Shown here piece after piece: positions 17,405 to 24,654 of a DNA stretch of 54,896 bases; position 1 is the stretch's first letter, and every line of letters begins with the position of its first letter. Both the position numbers and the translations under genes were made by a program. The DNA lies in contig CALYBD010000012.1 of assembly GCA_944393745.1 (NCBI GenBank), forward strand, positions 1 through 54,896, written 5' to 3'. The notes beneath the pieces are model-generated. The model made no database searches. It was not told where the DNA came from and saw only the letters and a program-made list of their open reading frames with translations. The stretch comes from an uncultured Alphaproteobacteria bacterium. Its GTDB lineage: Bacteria > Pseudomonadota > Alphaproteobacteria > CAAGCB01 > CAG-977.

Positions 17405-17761
17405 TTAAATCGCGTCAACCGCTTTTTCCGCAAACGATTCTTTGTCGATCACGGCTTCATAATACCGCTTAAACACACCGGCCGGATCTGTAATTCTGCC
17501 TTCATCAAGATCAATGACCCTGTCCAAATCTATTTCAATAATCAGGCATCTTTCGGCTGTGCGCAAATACTCTATAATTTCGTCAGACACTCCGGTTATG
17601 GCACAACCGGAATCAGCAGTTCTTTTAAAAAACAAAGAATGTTCAAACAAATAACTGATTTCCGGTTTTTCGGCCTCTCCGGCCAGTTCCGGCAAAAATA
17701 TTGTTACTTTACCGTCTTTGTTAACCGCAAATGCCGGAGAAGGAATTTCATTTAACAGCAT
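17405..17761 (-). CDS. Uncharacterised 118-residue protein, paralogue of the gene at 18126-18488
   Basis: This small acidic soluble protein belongs to no family I know. It is clearly homologous over its full length to the next gene upstream. Shared blocks are MLLNEIPSPAFAVNK at the start, FLPELAG, KPEISYLFE, and the terminal KRYYEAVIDKESFAEKAVD. The ribosome-binding site is GGGAGG. It is followed 18 bp later by the 393-residue gene. The AVNKDGKVT and FLPELAG segments could be part of a small beta domain, but no motif identifies an activity. Confidence 0.8.
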   Translation of the reverse strand: MLLNEIPSPAFAVNKDGKVTIFLPELAGEAEKPEISYLFEHSLFFKRTADSGCAITGVSDEIIEYLRTAERCLIIEIDLDRVIDLDEGRITDPAGVFKRYYEAVIDKESFAEKAVDAI

Positions 17762-18003
17762 TTATATCCTCCCGTAACAAAATAATTCACGCCCGTTTTC
17801 CGGTACAAAATGTATGTTAGTCGCCGATCGTTTAAACACGCCGTCAGATTTATTTTTTTGAAATGCTTATTTTTCTTTTCAACCATATACAAATCAAACA
17901 CAGCCATTCAATCACACTTTCCGTTCAACGCCCCCTTTCCCTGAACGCGCCGACCGTATACCGCGGCAAAATCAGAGATCAATCGTCAACAGAAAACAAG
18001 TAT

Positions 18004-18033
18004 ATAATACACTTTATAGACAAAACAAAGCAA
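18004..18033 (-). promoter_or_regulatory. Candidate promoter for the 17761-16205 operon
   Basis: Read on the minus strand, TTGCTT (-35) and TATTAT (-10) are 18 bp apart. The implied leader is about 235 nt. The rest of 17762-18125 is AT-rich and I see no other gene in it. Confidence 0.4.
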
Positions 18034-18106
18034 GCTTTTTTTTATAATCAAAAAAAAAGGAAAAGGCAGAAAATCTGAATATTTTTCACAATAAAAAGAA
18101 AAAATA

Positions 18107-18126
18107 TAGACAAAACAAAATTTGTC
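18107..18126 (-). terminator. Weak terminator-like inverted repeat after the 120-residue gene
   Basis: AGACAAA and TTTGTCT form a 7-bp stem directly after the stop codon, followed on the minus strand by ATATTTTTTC. The half-site ATAGACAAAACAAA recurs at about 18016-18029, so a regulatory role is also possible. Confidence 0.4.
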
Positions 18127-18488
18127 TACAGACTGATCACATCAACCGCTTTTTCTGCAAACGATTCTTTATCAATCACAGCCTCATAATACCGCTTGAA
18201 TACATCGGCCGGATCTGACAAACGCCCGTCGTTCAGATCAACAATCTTGTCCAGATCCATTTCGATAATCAGCATTTTTTCAGAATTATGCAGATGTTCG
18301 ATAATGTCTTCGGGCACGCCGGTAATCGAACAGCCCGTATTCGGCATACGTTTAAAAAACAAAACCCCTTCAAACAAATAACTGATTTCCGGTTTTTCGG
18401 GGCTTCCTGCCAGTTCCGGCAAAAACATCGTTACTTTGCCGTTTTTATTAACCGCAAATGCCGGAGAAGGAATTTCATTTAACAACAT
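18126..18488 (-). CDS. Uncharacterised 120-residue protein, tandem paralogue of 17405-17761
   Basis: This is the upstream member of the pair. It shares the identical opening MLLNEIPSPAFAVNK and the terminal KRYYEAVIDKESFAEKAVD block with its neighbour, and is more divergent in the middle. It has no signal peptide or membrane segment. The ribosome-binding site GGGAGGG precedes the ATG. It lies downstream of the uridine phosphorylase gene, separated by a terminator hairpin. Function is unknown. The duplication with a retained C-terminus suggests that this end mediates a common interaction. Confidence 0.8.
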   Translation of the reverse strand: MLLNEIPSPAFAVNKNGKVTMFLPELAGSPEKPEISYLFEGVLFFKRMPNTGCSITGVPEDIIEHLHNSEKMLIIEMDLDKIVDLNDGRLSDPADVFKRYYEAVIDKESFAEKAVDVISL

Positions 18489-18521
18489 TGTTCCCTCCCA
18501 AAAACAACAATTAAAGAAAGA

Positions 18522-18543
18522 GGCGGCACGAACAATTGCCGCC
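18522..18543 (-). terminator. Terminator of the uridine phosphorylase gene
   Basis: GGCGGC pairs with GCCGCC around a 10-base loop, and TCTTTCTTT follows on the minus strand. Confidence 0.7.
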
Positions 18544-18555
18544 CCTTTTCCCCGA

Positions 18556-19326
18556 TTATTTTTTCGCTCTGTCTTGTTCGATAATGATTTTTAAAGCATC
18601 AACAGCGACACGAACGGCGGCAGAAGTGTCTTCGGACATTTTTTGATCCAATCCTGCCGCTTCGCGTTCTTGGTTCCAAATCACATGGAAACAAGAACCG
18701 CAACGACACTTTAATGCATCGGCGACAACGAACAAAGCCGCGGATTCCATTTCGCTGGCTTTAACGCCCAAGCGTTTCCAAGCTTCCCATTTTTGCAGCA
18801 ATTCATACGACACCGGCATTTTCGCGGGACTGTGCTGACCATAAAAAGCATCTTTGCACTGAACAACACCGGTATGGGTTGTTTTTCCCATGGCCAAAGC
18901 CGCCTGACGCAAAGCAATCGTAATATCCAGATTGGCAACGGCAGGATATTCGATCGGTGCATATTCAACGGAAGTATGTTCAAAACGGATTGCTCCCGTC
19001 GCGACAACGATATCACCGGACTGAACGTCCAAATCAATACCGCCGCAGGTTCCCGTACGGATAAACGTATCCGCACCGATATTATGCAGCTCTTCCATGG
19101 CAATTGACGCGGATGGCCCGCCGATCCCCGTAGAACAAACGGAAACTTTTTCTCCCAACAAAGTTCCGGTATAGATATTATATTCACGGTTCTGCGCGAC
19201 ATGATGCGCCTCATCAAACAATTTTGCTATTGATTCACAGCGCCCCGGATCCCCCGGCAAGATAACATAGCGGCCGACATCACCTTCTACACAATGAATA
19301 TGAAACTGCTTTTCAAGTTTCTGCAT
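18556..19326 (-). CDS. udp: Uridine phosphorylase
   Basis: Udp splits uridine into uracil and ribose-1-phosphate. The 256-residue protein has the nucleoside phosphorylase I pattern: [14 protein letters not shown] (phosphate site), [32 protein letters not shown], and the nucleoside-binding [10 protein letters not shown] near the C-terminus. [18 protein letters not shown] matches the Udp rather than the DeoD subfamily. A strong AAGGAGAGG ribosome-binding site precedes the ATG. It may act in the same pyrimidine route as the dihydropyrimidinase at 39448, although the two are far apart. Confidence 0.9.
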   Translation of the reverse strand: MQKLEKQFHIHCVEGDVGRYVILPGDPGRCESIAKLFDEAHHVAQNREYNIYTGTLLGEKVSVCSTGIGGPSASIAMEELHNIGADTFIRTGTCGGIDLDVQSGDIVVATGAIRFEHTSVEYAPIEYPAVANLDITIALRQAALAMGKTTHTGVVQCKDAFYGQHSPAKMPVSYELLQKWEAWKRLGVKASEMESAALFVVADALKCRCGSCFHVIWNQEREAAGLDQKMSEDTSAAVRVAVDALKIIIEQDRAKK

Positions 19327-19561
19327 GGAAAACCTCTCCTTAAAATCAATGAAAAATATGATAAAGTCATATTGTTAGGATCAGTGTATATGAAAAAACT
19401 TCATAAAACAAACAGTTAATTACTGATCTCAGAGAACGGCATTTTTCACATTTCTGCGGTTATCCGCATTTATAAAAAACAAGTATCAAAAAAATTTGTG
19501 AACCGTCAAAAGCCCGAACAAAAGAATACGTAAAAAAATATTCGAAACCACAAAAAAAGAC

Positions 19562-19590
19562 TTGCTTTTCGGGATCATTTCACGTAAAAA
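19562..19590 (+). promoter_or_regulatory. Candidate promoter of the 25-residue peptide gene
   Basis: TTGCTT (19562-19567) and TAAAAA (19585-19590) lie 17 bp apart. Transcription would start near 19597, giving a 26-nt leader and an RNA of about 140 nt ending at the terminator. The upstream stretch from 19327 holds nothing else that I can identify. Confidence 0.4.
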
Positions 19591-19622
19591 CACTTTAAGT
19601 CAAAAATGGGAGGCCACTTTAT

Positions 19623-19700
19623 ATGACAGTCGATTTCGAAGGTGAATTTCTGCCTTACATTACTTTTGAAGGCGAATTTATTCCCTATATTCGTATGTAA
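19623..19700 (+). CDS. 25-residue peptide of two near-identical decapeptide repeats
   Basis: The peptide starts MTVD, then repeats FEGEFLPYIT and FEGEFIPYIR, and ends with Met. GGGAGG lies about 8 bases before the ATG, and a strong terminator begins 13 bases after the stop. The two 30-nt units (19635-19664 and 19665-19694) differ at Phe, Gly, Pro and Tyr codons only in the third base. Only the sixth residue (Leu/Ile) and the last (Thr/Arg) change. That pattern is expected if the peptide, not the RNA, is under selection. It has no signal peptide. I recognise no family. Each unit contains Glu-x3-Tyr spacing, seen also in PqqA, but no modifying enzyme is in the window. Confidence 0.65.
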   Translation: MTVDFEGEFLPYITFEGEFIPYIRM

Positions 19701-19713
19701 TTTATCAAAAAAT

Positions 19714-19738
19714 CCCCCGTGTTTCGGGGGCTTTTTTT
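19714..19738 (+). terminator. Terminator of the 25-residue peptide gene
   Basis: CCCCCG pairs with CGGGGG around TGTTT, followed by CTTTTTTT. Confidence 0.9.
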
Positions 19739-19766
19739 ATATCTTCGGCCGATCAAAAGGCCAAGA

Positions 19767-20747
19767 TTATCTTTTTTCCATGTAATCCAGCGGATTAACT
19801 GCTTTTGTTCCTTTGCGAATTTCAAAATGCAGCTGCGATTCTTTCGCATTGCCTGTTCTGCCCGCTTTTGCGACCGGCTGACCGCGTTTAACCGTTTGTC
19901 CGCGCTTGACCAGAATTTGTTTGTTGTGCGCATAGGCCGTAATCCAACCGTCGGCGTGTTTGATCAACAACAAATTGCCAAAGCCTTTTAATTCGTTACC
20001 GGCATAAGCAACCACTCCGTTTTCAGCCGCCCGGACAGAAGTCCCTTCGGCCACGCGAATATTAATTCCGTCATTATGCCGCCCTGCCCCGGCAGATCCG
20101 AATTTTGTCATTACTTTTCCGTTAACCGGCCAGGCAAATTTGCCTTTTGCCCGGCTTGGCGGCGATGGCAGACGAACCGAGTTTTTCTTTGTCGCCGGCT
20201 TTGTTTTTTTCGTTGCCGTTTTTTTCCCGGCAGCGACGGATTTTTTAACAGAACTTCTTGCCGCTATCTGGGTTTTTGTCGGTTCGACAATTGATCCGGG
20301 CAGTTTTAAAAACTGACCTTCGTAAATATTATACGGCGGCTTGATTTTATTTTGCCTGGCCAACAGACTCATGTCCACATTATATCGTCGTGAGATACTA
20401 TACACCGTATCCCCTTTGCGTACGACATGGATCGAAGCCGGCGGCAGTTTCAGGCGTTGACCGGGTGATAACAAAAACGGTGCGCGCAGTCTGTTTGTTT
20501 CGATTAACGCGCGCGTCGGCACATTATATTTGCGCGACAATGAATAAACGGTATCCCCTTTTTTGATTGTTATGTACGACGGTGAAACGCTCTGCAATCT
20601 GTATTTTGTCCTGTCATGAACGTTTGTCCGTCTGTTGACGGCCCGAATACGTTGATAACTGTCCGTACTGTTTAAAGGAACAACAACGCAGCCCGACAGT
20701 ATTGCTGCCAGCAGAAAAAATACGCCTGTCCTTTTTTTCAGATTCAT
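19767..20747 (-). CDS. NlpD-like lipoprotein with two LysM domains and an inactive M23 domain
   Basis: NlpD/LppB proteins activate septal amidases and do not cut peptidoglycan themselves. The 326-residue precursor has a lipobox LSGC (C20). Two LysM repeats follow at about residues 57-102 and 107-150 (both with KGDTVYS), then a Lys/Ala-rich linker and a C-terminal LytM fold. Active M23 enzymes need H-x3-D and H-x-H. Here the first site is altered (GRHNDGINIRV) and the last motif is QLHFEIR, with Gln replacing the first His, as in E. coli NlpD (RLHFEIR). GNLLLIKHADGWITAYAHN is also very NlpD-like. It is transcribed divergently from pepN. Confidence 0.88.
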   Translation of the reverse strand: MNLKKRTGVFFLLAAILSGCVVVPLNSTDSYQRIRAVNRRTNVHDRTKYRLQSVSPSYITIKKGDTVYSLSRKYNVPTRALIETNRLRAPFLLSPGQRLKLPPASIHVVRKGDTVYSISRRYNVDMSLLARQNKIKPPYNIYEGQFLKLPGSIVEPTKTQIAARSSVKKSVAAGKKTATKKTKPATKKNSVRLPSPPSRAKGKFAWPVNGKVMTKFGSAGAGRHNDGINIRVAEGTSVRAAENGVVAYAGNELKGFGNLLLIKHADGWITAYAHNKQILVKRGQTVKRGQPVAKAGRTGNAKESQLHFEIRKGTKAVNPLDYMEKR

Positions 20748-20777
20748 ACTTTTGACCCGGTTTCATAAAGTAGAGTC

Positions 20778-20783
20778 ATTATA
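20778..20783 (-). promoter_or_regulatory. -10 element of the NlpD-like gene
   Basis: A perfect TATAAT on the minus strand lies about 30 bp before the start codon. The -35 region (TTTTTC at 16 bp) is weak. Confidence 0.45.
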
Positions 20784-20845
20784 AAAACCATTTCGCTAAG
20801 AAAAAGTTTAAATTGTTTTTCTGTAAAAAAATAAAAAAAATGTGC

Positions 20846-20874
20846 TTGGAAATGCGTCTTTTTTTGAGTAAACT
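20846..20874 (+). promoter_or_regulatory. Promoter of pepN
   Basis: TTGGAA (20846-20851) and TAAACT (20869-20874) are separated by 17 bp, about 36 bp before the pepN ATG. Confidence 0.6.
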
Positions 20875-20910
20875 GGACAAAAATTTAACATTTTAAGGGG
20901 ATTTTTTATC

Positions 20911-23679
20911 ATGCCGGCCGCGCCGAAAACCGTTTATGCCAAGGATTATAAAAAACCGGAATATCAAATCAGTCATGTTGATATGACCTTTGATTTGGAT
21001 TCAGAGCACACCACAGCAATCGCACAGATGCAGGTGCATCGGGAACCGGGGACGGCGGAAAACACGCCGATGTGGCTTGACGGCGATGAACTGACATTAA
21101 AAAGTATTGCCATTAACGGCAAACCTTTAACCGAGCAGGATTATATTTTATCCGAAGAAGGCATGAGCTTGCTTAATCCGCCGAAAGATTTCACGTTAAC
21201 GATCGAAACGGATATTAACCCCAAGGCCAACACAAAATTGCAAGGGCTTTATGAATCGGACGGCATTCTGTGTACCAAGTGCGAAACGCACGGTTTTCGC
21301 AGAATTACTTATTTCCCGGACCGTCCGGACGTCATGCCGACATGGCGGACGACTTTGATCGGCGATAAAGAAAAACTGCCCAAACTGATATCAAACGGCA
21401 ACAAAGAATCCGTCGAAGAATTGCCGGACGGCCGTAAAAAAGAAGTCTTTTTCGATCCCGTTCCCAAAGCCTGCTATCTGTACGCCGTTGTCGCGGGAAA
21501 ATTGGATCAGCAGCAGGATCATTTTGTGACGCGTTCCGGGCGCGATGTGACATTAAATGTTTTTGTCGAGGAAGGCAAAGGCTCTATGAGCTCTTATGCC
21601 GTTGAATCCCTGAAAAAAGCGATGAAATGGGACGAAGAAACCTTCGGGCGCGAATACGATCATGATGTGTTTAACATCGTCGCCGTATCGAATTTTAATT
21701 CGGGCGCCTGTGAAAACACGTCATTAAATATTTTTAACGACAAGTATGTGCTGGCCGATCCGAAACGAGCAACCGATGCGGACTATGCCAATATCGAAGG
21801 GGTCGTCGCCCACGAATATTTCCACAACTGGTCAGGAAACCGTGTTACCTTGCGCGATTGGTTTGACCTGACCTTAAAGGAGGGATTGACCGTTTACCGT
21901 GATCAGGAGTTTTCTTCCGATATGCGTTCACGCGCCGTTAAACGGATTGAAGACGTGTCTTCTTTGCGGGCGGGGCAATTCACGCAGGATGCGGGGCCTT
22001 TGGCGCACCCGATCCGTCCGGACTCTTATATTTCCGTGCGTTCACTTTATACCGGCACCGTCTATAACAAAGGCGCCGAAGTCATTCGCATGATGGAACG
22101 TATGGCGGGAAAAGAAAAATTCCGCAAAGGCATGGATTTATACTTTGAACGCAATGACGGTAAGGCTGTTACTTGCGACGATTTTGTCGCTGCCATTTCC
22201 GAAGGTGCCGGGTTGGATTTAAACCAGTTTGCCAAAACATGGTATCATCAGGCGGGTACTCCTGTCGTGGAAGCCAAGGGCGTCTATGACGAGGTTAAAA
22301 AGACTTATACTTTGACGTTAAATCAGCACACGCCGCCTACTCCCGGGCAACCGATAAAAAAAACTTTTGTCATTCCTTTGGAAGTGGGGTTATTGGATAA
22401 AAACGGCAACGATATGCGTCTGGATATTCAAGGACAGGAAAAAGACGGAAAAACGTCCAAAGTCATTGTCATGAACAAACCCGAACAGACGTTTGTGTTT
22501 GAAAATGTTCCCGAAGACCCCGTTTTGTCAGGCAATCGCGCCTTTACGGCCCCAATCCATTTTAAAGCGGACTATACGCCTGAACAGCGCGGCCTGTTAA
22601 TGGCAAAGGATTCCGATCTGTTTAATCGTTGGGACGCCGGCCAACAATTTGCAACCGAAATCATGTTGGATATGGTCAAAGATATTCAAGCCGGCAAAGA
22701 AACCAAAGTTCCCCCTGCTTTTACAAAAGCGTTAAAGGGATATCTTAACGACGACAATCTGGATAAAGCCTTTATCGCCAAAGCTTTTGTCATGCCCGGC
22801 GAACGCGCTTTGGCCGAAAGAATGCAAGTCGTGGACGTTGACGCGATTGCAACCGCACGTGCCGCTTTGCGTAAACAGATCGCCATTGAGCTGAAAGACG
22901 ATTTGCAAAAAGCGTACGCCTCAAACCAGGTCACCGGTAAATATGATCCGAACGCCGAAGATTCCGGTAAACGCGCCGTTAAAAACATGGCGCTGAGTTA
23001 CTTAAGTCTGTTAGATGATTCTTTGGCTTTACAGCAGTATAAATCCGCGGAACAAATGACGGATAAAGATGCCGCTGTCCGCGTCTTTGCCGGAAAGGAT
23101 ACCCCGCAAGCAAAAGCCGTAATGGACGATTTTTATCAGACGTATAAAAAAGATTCTTTGGTTGTTGACAAATGGTTATCCATGCAGGCGACAGCTTCGC
23201 CGGATTCTTTAAAAACCGTCAAAGAGCTTTTGAATCACGAGGCTTTCTCGATTACAAATCCCAACAAAGTGCGTGCTTTGATCGGAGCCTTTGCGGCAAA
23301 TCCGACAGCCTTGCATAAAAAAGACGGTTCCGGATACGATTTTATTGCCGAACAAACAATTGCCGTCGATAAAATCAATCCGCAGGTGGCTGCAACTCTT
23401 CCGGTTGCTTTAGGGGCCTGGAAAAAATTCGATCCTGCCCGTCAGGAAATGATGAAAAAGGCTTTGACGCGGATTATCGAAACGCCGAATTTATCCCCGA
23501 ACACCTATGAAATCGTTTCAAAATCTCTTGGAATTTCAGAAAAAAAAGAACGCATGAAAGCGGCTGATTTTTTTAAAACTCCTGGGGTTAAAAAATATGC
23601 GAACGGCTTAAAAAACCAAAAAACGGTTTATTCGCCGCAGATTTTGGCTGCCGTTAAAAAATCAGCGGAACGGTCATGA
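20911..23679 (+). CDS. pepN: Aminopeptidase N (M1 family) with GACEN substrate motif
   Basis: PepN is a broad cytoplasmic aminopeptidase of the gluzincin M1 family. The 922-residue protein is slightly longer than E. coli PepN (870). It has the zinc site HEYFHNW (H301, E302, H305) with the third ligand E324 in LTLKEGLTVYRDQEF. RTLY-type C-terminal domains follow (VRSLYTGTVYNKGAEVIRMME). The exopeptidase motif, usually GAMEN, reads GACEN (265-269), and the next residues are TSLNIF where KGLNIF is usual. The glutamate that binds the free N-terminus is intact, so activity is expected but specificity may differ. The ribosome-binding site is AAGGGG. The gene overlaps the following one by four bases (ATGA). 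Confidence 0.93.
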   Translation: MPAAPKTVYAKDYKKPEYQISHVDMTFDLDSEHTTAIAQMQVHREPGTAENTPMWLDGDELTLKSIAINGKPLTEQDYILSEEGMSLLNPPKDFTLTIETDINPKANTKLQGLYESDGILCTKCETHGFRRITYFPDRPDVMPTWRTTLIGDKEKLPKLISNGNKESVEELPDGRKKEVFFDPVPKACYLYAVVAGKLDQQQDHFVTRSGRDVTLNVFVEEGKGSMSSYAVESLKKAMKWDEETFGREYDHDVFNIVAVSNFNSGACENTSLNIFNDKYVLADPKRATDADYANIEGVVAHEYFHNWSGNRVTLRDWFDLTLKEGLTVYRDQEFSSDMRSRAVKRIEDVSSLRAGQFTQDAGPLAHPIRPDSYISVRSLYTGTVYNKGAEVIRMMERMAGKEKFRKGMDLYFERNDGKAVTCDDFVAAISEGAGLDLNQFAKTWYHQAGTPVVEAKGVYDEVKKTYTLTLNQHTPPTPGQPIKKTFVIPLEVGLLDKNGNDMRLDIQGQEKDGKTSKVIVMNKPEQTFVFENVPEDPVLSGNRAFTAPIHFKADYTPEQRGLLMAKDSDLFNRWDAGQQFATEIMLDMVKDIQAGKETKVPPAFTKALKGYLNDDNLDKAFIAKAFVMPGERALAERMQVVDVDAIATARAALRKQIAIELKDDLQKAYASNQVTGKYDPNAEDSGKRAVKNMALSYLSLLDDSLALQQYKSAEQMTDKDAAVRVFAGKDTPQAKAVMDDFYQTYKKDSLVVDKWLSMQATASPDSLKTVKELLNHEAFSITNPNKVRALIGAFAANPTALHKKDGSGYDFIAEQTIAVDKINPQVAATLPVALGAWKKFDPARQEMMKKALTRIIETPNLSPNTYEIVSKSLGISEKKERMKAADFFKTPGVKKYANGLKNQKTVYSPQILAAVKKSAERS

Positions 23680-24170
23680 AAAAACATCTTTTGACCGGAA
23701 CTGTTTGCTTTGTTCTGGGGGCTGTTATCGGCTTTCAGGTTGCACAAAAAACGCCTGAAACAAAACCGGCAAAAGAATTAACGGCACAGCTGAGTTCCCA
23801 AGGACGGGCGGAAATGCAAAGAATCAGCTTGGAACTTGATCGGCTGCAGGATCAAACGGCCGAAGTCATGGCTGAAAAAACCCGTATGTTACAGGCGATC
23901 ACGGCTCAAAAACCGGACAGAAATGCCGCTGATTTTTATTTGGCCGGCATGGTGGAAAAAACAAATAAAATCTCTGCCGATTTTAACAAAGCACTGCTGG
24001 ACGCCATAGAACGTATGCCGTTAATTGACCGGCGCGCTTTTATGGAATTTTATTTAAAAAATAAAGATCAAATTAAACAGCGCAGTTTAATTTTACCTCT
24101 GGTCGCCGCCAGTGGTCTGGAAAACGCAGAATCGACTTCACCGTCGGGTGTTTCTGATGAACAGTCATGA
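23676..24170 (+). CDS. Membrane-anchored helical periplasmic protein, unknown
   Basis: The 164-residue protein has an N-terminal hydrophobic segment with glycines (FVLGAVIGFQVAQ) that serves as a signal anchor. A coiled-coil-like region follows (residues 45-75, ISLELDRLQDQTAEVMAEKTRML). A helical segment with MPLIDRRAFMEFYLKNK is reminiscent of metal-resistance or CpxP-like helical periplasmic proteins, but similarity is too slight to assign. Its start overlaps the pepN stop, and ybaK begins inside its end. The three genes are thus translationally linked. Confidence 0.75.
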   Translation: MKKHLLTGTVCFVLGAVIGFQVAQKTPETKPAKELTAQLSSQGRAEMQRISLELDRLQDQTAEVMAEKTRMLQAITAQKPDRNAADFYLAGMVEKTNKISADFNKALLDAIERMPLIDRRAFMEFYLKNKDQIKQRSLILPLVAASGLENAESTSPSGVSDEQS

Positions 24171-24654
24171 CATAAAAAAAACAAATGCCATGCGCCTGTT
24201 GGATCAGGCGCACATTGCCTACAAGTATTATGAATACGAGACTTCCGACGGAAAAATCGATGCCGTTTCGGTTGCGGCAAAGATCGGACAAGCCCCGGAA
24301 CAGGTGTTTAAGACACTGGTGACTCAATCACCGGGACACGGTTATTTTGTTTTTGTCATTCCTTCAATCTGCGAACTTGATTTAAAGGCCGCAGCCAAGG
24401 CTGCCGGACAAAAAAGCATTGAAATGCTTCCCTTAAAACAGCTGTTAAACGTTACCGGATACGTTCATGGCGGTTGTTCCCCCATCGGAATGAAAAAACT
24501 GTTTCCCACTTTTATTGACGAAACGGCTCTGTTATATGATTCCTTCTGCGTCAGCGCCGGAAAAATCGGGATTAATCTGTGTCTTTCCGTGCAGGATCTG
24601 GCTGGTTTTGTTCAGGCGCGGTTCGCGGATCTGGTTCGTTTTCCGGCTGATTGA
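24157..24654 (+). CDS. ybaK: Cys-tRNA(Pro)/Cys-tRNA(Cys) deacylase YbaK
   Basis: YbaK/EbsC proteins hydrolyse mischarged tRNAs. The 165-residue protein shows VFKTLVTQ with the essential lysine region, FVFVIPSICELDLKAAAKAAGQKSIEML, and TGYVHGGCSPIGMKKLFPTFID, all diagnostic. The start at 24157 (ATGAACAGTC) overlaps the previous gene's end. Its last 83 bases overlap convergently with the 3' end of the DsbD-like gene, which is unusual. The motif GGCSP-G-KK is complete, so function is expected to be intact. Confidence 0.9.
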   Translation: MNSHDIKKTNAMRLLDQAHIAYKYYEYETSDGKIDAVSVAAKIGQAPEQVFKTLVTQSPGHGYFVFVIPSICELDLKAAAKAAGQKSIEMLPLKQLLNVTGYVHGGCSPIGMKKLFPTFIDETALLYDSFCVSAGKIGINLCLSVQDLAGFVQARFADLVRFPAD

